Assembly (NCBI GenBank): GCA_002780065.1
Contig: PEWQ01000127.1
Span: forward strand, 1 to 10,288
DNA length: 10,288 nt
DNA from: Candidatus Hydrogenedentes bacterium CG07_land_8_20_14_0_80_42_17
GTDB lineage: Bacteria > UBA8481
Direction of reading: 5' to 3'
A program made the position numbers and the translations under genes. The notes beneath the pieces are model-generated. The model was not told the origin of the DNA. It made no database searches and saw only the letters and a list, made by a program, of their open reading frames with translations. Positions 1 through 8,000 of this stretch are shown here, piece by piece; within the stretch, counting starts at the first letter, position 1, and each line of letters starts with the position of its first letter.

Positions 1-17
1 ATCGTGTCGTAGCAAAG

Positions 18-1019
18 TTACAGATAATATTTAGCCGTGCTGTTTCTTATGACTAATTCAGGTTCCAATAATATTTGCTTTGATACGTTAATGTCTTTAT
101 TCAATAAAGCCGTAAAGATTTCAAAAGCAAGTTTTCCCATTTTATGCAAAGGCTGTCGAACAGTAGTCAAAGAGGGTACAAGAGCTTCTGCAAGCAAAGT
201 ATCGTCAAAACCTACAACGGATATTTTATCCGGTATCTTTAATCCTAATTCATAAATAGCTTTGTAAGCTCCTGCTGAAATCCAATCTGAAGCAAGAACA
301 AATGCTGTTGGAGCATTTTTTTGTTTCAAAAGTTTTTTTACAATTTCGTATGTCTTTTCTTTGCTCATTTTAGAATCAAGAATCCACGACTGCTCTAATT
401 TACATTCTTTGAAACCTGCGGCAAATCCGTCAAGCCTCATCTCGCCGACGCCCTTCTTTTCGCCGATTCCGGCAATGCGTTTGTGCCCTAATGAATAAAG
501 GTATCTAGCGGCTTTCAGCGCACCGTTTATATTGTCCACAATTATCCATGGCAAAGCGTTGTCGGCTCGATTTATAGCTACGGCAATATGCCCTTCCTTT
601 ATGAGATCCTTAACTGCAGGCGAATCGAGCGCGGCGTCAAGAATCAGAGAACCGTCAACAAGTTCAGAATGATATTGAAGTAATTTCTTGTCATCAATTA
701 CGGAACCGAGCATAGAGAGATGCACTGTCCAGCCTGCTTTGCCGGCCGCTTCTGTCACTCCTGAAATAATTTCAGAAAGAAATAAATCTTTGTATGCGCG
801 TTCTCCACTAGGAACAATAAGTCCTACAGAATGTCTGCTCTTCCTTGCAAGCGATGTTGCAAGGAAACTCGGTTTAAATGCAAGTTTTTTAATACTTTTT
901 TCCAACCTACTGCATGTCGCAGGAGCAATTACGTTTAACCGTTTCAAATATCTTGAAACAGTAGCTATAGATACTCCAGCATCTTTTGCAACGTCGTATA
1001 TTGTAGCTCTTTTTTTCAT
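18..1019 (-). CDS. LacI/GalR-family transcriptional regulator
   Basis: A sugar-responsive DNA-binding regulator, 333 residues, the usual family length. The N-terminal helix-turn-helix is typical: TIYDVAKDAGVS at 6-17 then IATVSRYL as recognition helix (18-25). The hinge helix includes ATSLARK at 54-60, followed by the canonical link to the sensor domain, VGLIVP at 65-70. The sensor resembles ribose-binding-type periplasmic proteins: YLYSLGHKRIAGIGE at 173-187, SVVGFDD at 267-273, LTTVRQP at 284-290 and PELVIRNST at 320-328. The ATG at 1017-1019 shares one base with the upstream TAA (TAATG). An AGAGGA at 1031-1036 lies 11 bases upstream, somewhat far. Its place at the 3' end of an alpha-glucan enzyme operon suggests that it senses a released sugar, perhaps a maltooligosaccharide, and controls this operon, but neither ligand nor operator is visible. 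Members can repress or activate; repression is the default guess. Confidence 0.95.
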   Translation of the reverse strand: MKKRATIYDVAKDAGVSIATVSRYLKRLNVIAPATCSRLEKSIKKLAFKPSFLATSLARKSRHSVGLIVPSGERAYKDLFLSEIISGVTEAAGKAGWTVHLSMLGSVIDDKKLLQYHSELVDGSLILDAALDSPAVKDLIKEGHIAVAINRADNALPWIIVDNINGALKAARYLYSLGHKRIAGIGEKKGVGEMRLDGFAAGFKECKLEQSWILDSKMSKEKTYEIVKKLLKQKNAPTAFVLASDWISAGAYKAIYELGLKIPDKISVVGFDDTLLAEALVPSLTTVRQPLHKMGKLAFEIFTALLNKDINVSKQILLEPELVIRNSTAKYYL

Positions 1020-2014
1020 TATTCCATTTTTCCTCTAGGTAAATAAATTCTCACAACCCTTACCGGAATTTTTTCACACCACGGTGGATCATCAGGTTTT
1101 GAAAACCATACAATGTTCTCATGCTTTTCAATTATTTTCCAGTCTGCTTCTTTGACAAGAAAGAAAGTGCCTATTGCTCCTCGAGCTCTCGCATTCATCA
1201 CTGTTGAAGTGTCGCCGATAATTCTTGAAAATGTATCAGTAGAATCAGTACCCATGTATGCGTCTACAGCCCGAATACAATAGTAATACGTATCGCCAAA
1301 AATAAGATTAGTATCAAGATAAGTGTTGTATGAACCTTCTACAGTATTTATTTTTGTGAAAGGTCCCGTCTCATTCGTCCCGCGATAGATTTCATAATAA
1401 CCTCCGGCAAGCACATCAGCCGCTTTGAATGCCTCGCCGCTCTGCCCCCACGAGCCGTAAACGCCAGCCCATAAAAGTCTTATTATTGTCTCGCCTTCGG
1501 CCGCGGCTGTGAAGTTAGCAACAACGCCGGGAGTCTCTCCAAAATTATTGAAGACCCATATTGTGTCTCCTGGAATTTTCGATGACGCAATATTAAGAAC
1601 ACGCCGGGCATCGTAATTTACTGAAGAATAATATGCAGTAGTGTCCGGTTCATTCCACGAATATCCGTTGGAAGAACATTTGATCACGCCATTTGCAGGC
1701 ATGATGTCGTAATAATCATTCCACGCTTGTAATCCTCCTGGAGCAGGACAGCCGGCATTTGCGAAAAAAATGTAATTATAAGTTTGCCCCGCAGATAAGC
1801 CTACAATATATTCGTAAGTCCCATCGCCGACTGCAGTCATTGTTGACTCGCCATTTGTCACCAGCGAACGATAAGCATCCTTCCATACTGAAACGCTTGT
1901 GCCTGGATTGATTGCAATGGTTTTTGAAACCTGCCCCCAAGTATCCGAAGCTGTAGCCGCTCGAACATTTGTAGAAAAGGTAATCAATAAAAACAATGCA
2001 AATATTTTTCTCAT
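1019..2014 (-). CDS. Small exported protein with starch-binding-like and FnIII domains
   Basis: No catalytic signature is recognised; the likely role is exported carbohydrate binding or assisting the giant enzyme. The start ATG at 2012-2014 overlaps the upstream TGA. It is preceded by AAAGGG at 8 bases and followed at once by a signal peptide (MRK, hydrophobic core FALFLLITF, then NVRA-A, cleavage near residue 19 or 20). Residues about 25-122 form a Tyr/Trp-rich sandwich resembling small CBM20/X25-type domains (TYEY at 67-70 and TYNYIFF at 78-84, like the strand that carries EYKF in such domains). Residues about 164-268 are FnIII, with YYEIYR at 206-211 and DTYYYCIRAVD at 241-251. The last 60 residues contain PDDPPW and end RGKME; I do not recognise them. 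Cysteines at 89, 113, 246 and 313 could form disulfides after export. The module order copies the C-terminal part of the upstream giant protein. The gene call is firm; the binding role is inference. Confidence 0.88.
   Translation of the reverse strand: MRKIFALFLLITFSTNVRAATASDTWGQVSKTIAINPGTSVSVWKDAYRSLVTNGESTMTAVGDGTYEYIVGLSAGQTYNYIFFANAGCPAPGGLQAWNDYYDIMPANGVIKCSSNGYSWNEPDTTAYYSSVNYDARRVLNIASSKIPGDTIWVFNNFGETPGVVANFTAAAEGETIIRLLWAGVYGSWGQSGEAFKAADVLAGGYYEIYRGTNETGPFTKINTVEGSYNTYLDTNLIFGDTYYYCIRAVDAYMGTDSTDTFSRIIGDTSTVMNARARGAIGTFFLVKEADWKIIEKHENIVWFSKPDDPPWCEKIPVRVVRIYLPRGKME
1031..1036 (-). promoter_or_regulatory. Ribosome binding site (AGAGGA) for the LacI-family gene
   Basis: On the minus strand AGAGGA lies 11 bases before the ATG at 1017-1019, inside the codons for the last residues of the upstream protein. 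The spacing is a little long, which fits re-initiation at the TAATG junction. Confidence 0.55.
1955..2014 (-). other. Sec signal peptide of the small exported protein
   Basis: Residues 1-20: basic MRK, an uninterrupted hydrophobic core, then a V-R-A-A cleavage region (small residues at -3 and -1). There is no cysteine at +1, so it is not a lipoprotein signal. This supports export of the protein to the periplasm or beyond. Confidence 0.85.
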
Positions 2015-5000
2015 TGCTCTCGCCCTTTTGCAATATCAGAGCGTATTTTGTCTATTGCATCAACTCTGAATCTGATCCAGACCGGCAGTTGCGGCGTCAC
2101 AGATACCATTCGAGACGCAGAGCTTTGGAGTTGAATCGCTCCTCCGTCAACCGAATAGATATAATAATAATAAGTATCACCATTGTTCAGTCCTGTGTCG
2201 GTATAAGCAGTATTCGATAGTATGCTCGAAGTAATTGTCACAAAATTTGTATCGGCTGAAGAAGCTCGTTTAACTGTGTATCCAATAACATCTACGCTGG
2301 AGTCTGAAGTCCACGACAAATATGCCGTCTGATTTCCTGAATATCCCTGAGGATTTGTCACGCCGGCCGGAGCATTGTTCCAATCCTGATTTAATGTTAC
2401 TGAATCAACCTCCGGCGGAGTGTATTCACGCAATGTCGATGAAGTGGCAAATGCATTTTCAGTGGCAGAACCGTTGTTGTAAGAATAACGGTATGTTAGA
2501 GCAACTCCTCCAAATACTGCGATAGTTTTGCTCCAGACAGTGCTTGCAGTATGCGTTAGCGCAACTCTGGTAGGAGACGGCCCCATGCTGTAAGCGCTCC
2601 CTGATATTTCCATGGAAGACGGATTGACGTTGGCAAGATCGATAGAAAAAGTTACAGCTACAATGTAGGCTGATTGGGTATCTGACGGTGTAGAAATATT
2701 TCTGACTTGATCTTGTGCACATATTTTATAGTAATACTTAATTCCATTCGTCACTGTTGAGTCGGTATAATAAGGCGATAAAGTTGGAGAGACCAGAAAT
2801 GCATTTACCCGATTCTCTAAAGTCATAGGCACTGAAGGGTCTTGAGAACGATAGATGATGTAGCCTGCCAGATCACCATCAGAATTTGGATTCCAAGTCA
2901 GCTTTATAGTGGAAGTGTCTACAGGATACAACGTGAGCCCCGTCGGTTTGGAAGGAGATGTCACATCATTCGATGTCAGTAGTGCTGAAGTTGTTGCCGA
3001 CCAGTTGCCGCCGTTATTCCACCAATCTACAGCCTTGACTTGATAATAATAAGTTGTTGCCGGAACTGCGCCTGTGTCTGTAAACAAATTTTGAGTCTTT
3101 GATGCATCTCCGATTTCAGTCCAATTAGATTGATCGGTCGATCTTCGAATTATGTAACGTATGACATCCGGCTCAATATTTGGAGTCCATCCGATTTTAA
3201 TTGAAGTGTCGCCGCCAGTCGCAACAGCATTTATCGGTTTGCGCGGAGCAACATCGCCATCTATATTCCAACGATGTGTAAATATTGTTGTGCCGTCTCC
3301 GGTATGATCGACAATCTTTACAAGACGAGGATTGTCGGTTGAGTAAAATATATTTGAAAAAACATTATTATATTCCCAATTGTCATCTCCGTTATTTACA
3401 ACATATTTGAATTCGGGCATTGATGTCGGATCCATCTCGCACTCGTAATACCACATCGTTGTATCTATGCGCGTCATTGAAATTGGAGCCCAATTTCCTA
3501 GATTCGATGTTGAGTTGCCGGCAATTTTAACTGATTGAACAGAATTAATATCGTCCCATACTCCCTCAAGATCAAAATAGAATTTGACTCGATATTTCTT
3601 CGGTACCACCATTGCTTCATTTGAATAGCCTGATAAGTTTCCGTTTCTGTCAACAGCTCGCACTCGATAGTAATACGTATCGTCGTTAGTTAGGAAATTG
3701 TCGAGATTGTTGTCGTAATACCATGATTGCATAACCTCTATGATCATTTGAGATGAAGGATCGTTGTGGATTTGTGAACGGTATATTTTGTATGTAATAA
3801 CGTTTTGAGGATCTTCATTAGAATAATCAGTCACTCCGCTCCAGCGCAAAAATGCGGCGCGATCCCGAACTACAGCGGCAAGGCCTGTTGGAGCTGGAGG
3901 CGGATTGTTGTCTGTAGTGGATAGAGTTTGAGTTTCTTCAAGCTGAGCTAAATTGCCGTCGCCAGAAGTAAGAGAAATTGTTTTTGAATGAACTGTATAT
4001 CCCTGTTTCCAAACATAAAGAGTTCTATCATAGTTTGGACCTCCCCCGCCCCAGCCTACTACATCTTCAATACTGCAATAACCGGTCGCATCTGTCTTTC
4101 GAGTCCACGCAGAATAATTATCTATCGAAACAATTGCGTCAGCTTGGCCTACATAGACGTGAACTGTTCTTCGTCCGTAGCCGCCTTTTACAAGCAACGA
4201 TCCGTCGCGAGCGTTCGTTGTCCAATTTACTTTTCCGCCGGCATCTGTGATAATTCCCCATTCTGGATGAAGCCAATCTAAGTATTCGATTCCGGCGGCT
4301 TCGCCGGTAGATATGTCCGCATTGATATTTGACTCGTAATTATTCAATATCGGAATGAATTTGTGTAGATCTCCATTGCCGTCTCCGCGTCTGTAAACAA
4401 GAATATAATTATCCGGTGTCGATAGATTCCTGTAAGCTTTCGAAGCCCGAATTTCGCTAAATATATTTCTTGCCCGAAACCATTTTTGAATTGACGGTCT
4501 TAACCACGAACTCGATGCATCATCGAAAACCATCTTGCGAGTATTTCCGAAACGCTCTGTAGATTGTACGTATTCGCCAGGGTATGGATACGTCCATGAG
4601 TGCCAACCTGATAATGGAATTTCGTCTCCGTAGAAGAGTACAGGATTTTGAGAATGAACTGATGCAAATGCAAATATTGCCCGAAGCATATCAACATACG
4701 CAGATTGTTTACTTCCATCATTATCTTGTCCGCCGCCAAGTTGATTGTATGCTCTCGAATGATCATGGTTTTCGACTAACGTTGCCATTACAGCTTCACT
4801 GCCATAGTCGTTCTCGTATCCCTGAAAATTTCCACTGAAAGTAGCGGCAGTTTGATTTGCCGATCCCCAACCGAATAATAAGTCCGACCGTATCGGAAAG
4901 TCGAGCTGTCCTTGCATTCGATTGTTGTCTTTCGTGTACATTCCAATATCAGCCGAACTTCCCGGCATCTCTCCGAATACGTATATCTCAGGAAATACCT

Positions 5001-8000
5001 CATCCCATTTTACGCGCATATACCTGTAGAACGGAAGACCTCGAGTAGGCTCGTCCCCGGGATCATAGAATTTGGTGTTGTCAGCTCGAAGTCCATAAAC
5101 TCCAAATGATGACATAAAGAGTGAATGGTCTGCCATGAACTGCCGTGCCTCAACAGAGCTCTCTAGAACTCTTTCTCCTCCAAATCTTTTTCCTAAAAAC
5201 ATATCCGGATGGTTGGTATAAGTTCGACCTGAATAAATTTGTCCCGGCACCCAGTCAACTATCAATCGCATGTTGTGATACCGGCAAGTCTTCGCAAGAT
5301 TCAATAAATCGTCGAATCCGTTATATTGTGACGAAGGATTTGTATAAGACCATTGAACTCGATAAAAATCGCTTTGATTGTAGCCCCAGCATCCACCGCC
5401 AAAGTCTAAAACAGGTGATGTGTAAAGTCCCGTAATTCCGAGTTCATTGAAATAAGTAATTGAATCTTGAAGACCTTTTAAGTCTCCGCCAGACATGTAA
5501 GGATCGCCAGGAACATTATCGCTTCTTCCTGAAACAAATCGATCAACAAAAACATTGTACATAATGTAATCACGATTCGAACTGAACGGCGCGCCATTTT
5601 GATTCGGCAGTTGCGGAGCCGGCGAAACTTCTGTATCGAGTTGGCAATTAGTTGCTCTGCCTTCGTTATCAATATCAACAGTCAAATACGCGTTTATGAC
5701 TTGATCAGATGAACTAACTTCGTCAGTCCATGTTGTCACTTGATTAGAAAGAGCATCTACAGTATTCGAATTTCCTGCTCCGTTCTGTCCGACCGAACCT
5801 GATGAATTCACAAAAGTCGCGACCGTAAATTTTAGACGTTGACCAAGAACTTTTGCAGATCCTCCGAAAAGTTCGAGCGGTGCGCAAAGCTCTACATACT
5901 TACTTGAAGAGTTCTCAGTATACCAGCCGGGCTGACCTGCATAAGCAGTATTCAATATGTAGCAATCATCGTTTCCTGTTCGCCATCTTACAAGTTTCTC
6001 CCACGCGGCATCGAGCGCGGTGAAGCTGTCTTCCGAATATGTTCCTGTTCCTTGAAATGCTCTAATGTCGGAAGACGCGTCAAAAGAAACTGCAATCTGG
6101 CCGATGCATTCTCCGCTCGAAAGTGCCGCAGTCGGAATTAAAAAGTAAAGATTGTATTTGTCGGCAGTGACATGAAACTGCAAAAGATCTCGCGAAGTTG
6201 AATTAGCAACATCGGTTCGCTGGTCACCCTGTGAATCGACCCAAATAGCTTCGCTTAATGTTGTGTCTAGATTTGCAGTTCTCAAACCATATCCGCCAGA
6301 CGATGCCCAATCGCTTGAATCTCCGTTCACCTGTCGTCTGCTTACATAAATGCCGTCAGATGCCGGAGATGTCCCGATGTAACCGCCCGTGTCGACAGCT
6401 TTTATTCGAGCATAATAAGTGTAGCCTCGCAAAGCGCTTGTGTAAGTGTACTTGCGAGTTGAACTCGAACGCGTATCGACTTTCAAAGGTGAAGTGAATG
6501 ATGTCGATGTATCGATCTCGATTATGTAGCTGTCGATCGGCGAACTTTCAGAATGCACTGCCGCAACCCAGTTCCACACTATTGTTGTTCCGGCTACCTC
6601 ATTCCCGTTCATCTGACGCATATTGCTTATGTTCTCTAAATCTGTCGGAGCCGAGACGAGAATGGTTTTTGATTCAGCAAGGAAGAATGACTGCGGCACT
6701 GAATATCCAACATGTCCGGCTCTGTCAATGGGTTTGGCTCGCCACGTGTAATAAGCGCTGTCGTTTAAAAGCCCCGGCAATAAGAAACTATTGCCGATGA
6801 CTGTCTGCCGATATGTTACTGCTCCATCAAGCGATGTTCCTGAATCTGCTAATTCGAAGATATATGCAACTACTGTGTCGTTCGCGTCTGTGTCGCTGGG
6901 AATTTCCCATGTAAATGTTGGAGGATTGACAAGTGAAGTATCACCATTTCCCGGTATTTGAGCTGGTGTTGGAGCTGGTGTGGAATTAAGTTCGAGTGAA
7001 GTATCGGTCAATGCTAATTGCACCCAGAAATCAATATCGCCATCTGATAGGTCTTCTTGCAAAGAAGTTCCGTACCACGAAGAATCATTGAAATTTGCTT
7101 TAGCCATTGTGACTGCGTCGAACGCATCGCATGGCGAATAGTTGCCGGTAGTGTTTGTTGTTGATGCCTGCCCCGGAACATTTTGAAATATCGCAGTTGC
7201 AATTCTGAAATTACAAGTGCCTTTCAACTGCAAATCTTGTCTTGCGATTCTAGCTTCGATTATTCCGGCAGAAGCTTTTACTGACATTGAAACTCCGGAC
7301 GGCGGAACGATCCAGTTGTTGCCGCCTGCTCCGCCGGTGTCAAGCTCCGCTGTCATTGCTCCGCCGGTGCTCGTTGAATGGAATATGATCTGTCGTTCGT
7401 GCTTTAATGGCGGAGTAGATATTTCTGAATCCAAAAATGTTGTTGTCTGGTCGCCAATCTCATTTCCTCCGCTTGAATCCAAAGTAGTATCGATAGCTAC
7501 GGCAATATTTATTGACCATTCAGTAAATGAACCAAGAGCAAAGTAGAAATATATGTAATCAGTGTCTGCTTGAACTCTTGCCTCTTTGAGGTCTAGGTTT
7601 GATGGGACAACCTCTCCAAATTTGTCCTTCCATATCCACTCCGTTATTCCATTCGTTGTGACGACATGAGCACGGTTCACCAAACTCGGAGCGGAACCCG
7701 GCCATGTCGCTAACGTTGAAACAGCGGCGACCGGTCCGGTTGTTGCGCTTGATGTCTCGATACCGTCTCCTGCTGAAACGTATACTTGCCATGTCTCGCC
7801 TTGAGTTGTCGATTCAGGCGGAACGGAAGATGTGTAAGGCGCAGTTGAATCATACGCAACAAATTGACTTACAGCGTTCTTCTTCCATTCAAAGCGATAC
7901 GTCAAAATATCGGTAGCATCGGAATCGAGCGCTCCGGAAGCGGTGGCAGTGATCGTATCGTTATCGTTTGGTGAATTTGAAGATAAAGTTATTGTGGTCG

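Noticed and set aside
1-17. Possible terminator after the LacI-family stop codon
   Set aside because: Only 17 bases are available, and they show neither a stem nor a T-run on the minus strand.
688-1038. Plus-strand open frame of 116 codons opposite the LacI-family gene
   Set aside because: It lies wholly opposite a clear conserved gene, has no ribosome site of note and shows no domain. The same applies to the other plus-strand frames (for example 7217-7546 and 3988-4281).
2011-2088. Type IX or LPXTG-like sorting signal at the giant protein's C-terminus
   Set aside because: The tail is charged and short, without LPXTG, a hydrophobic anchor or the Gly/Lys-rich strand pattern of a type IX sorting domain.
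2161-2172. TAA-rich triplet run resembling a microsatellite
   Set aside because: It is the reverse of Tyr codons (TYYYY) in an FnIII strand. The same protein pattern recurs with other codons elsewhere, so it reflects protein constraint.
6432-6439. AAGCGCTT palindrome resembling the core of a LacI-type operator
   Set aside because: Only 8 bases are symmetric, the flanks do not match, and it sits inside the coding region of an FnIII domain far from any promoter.
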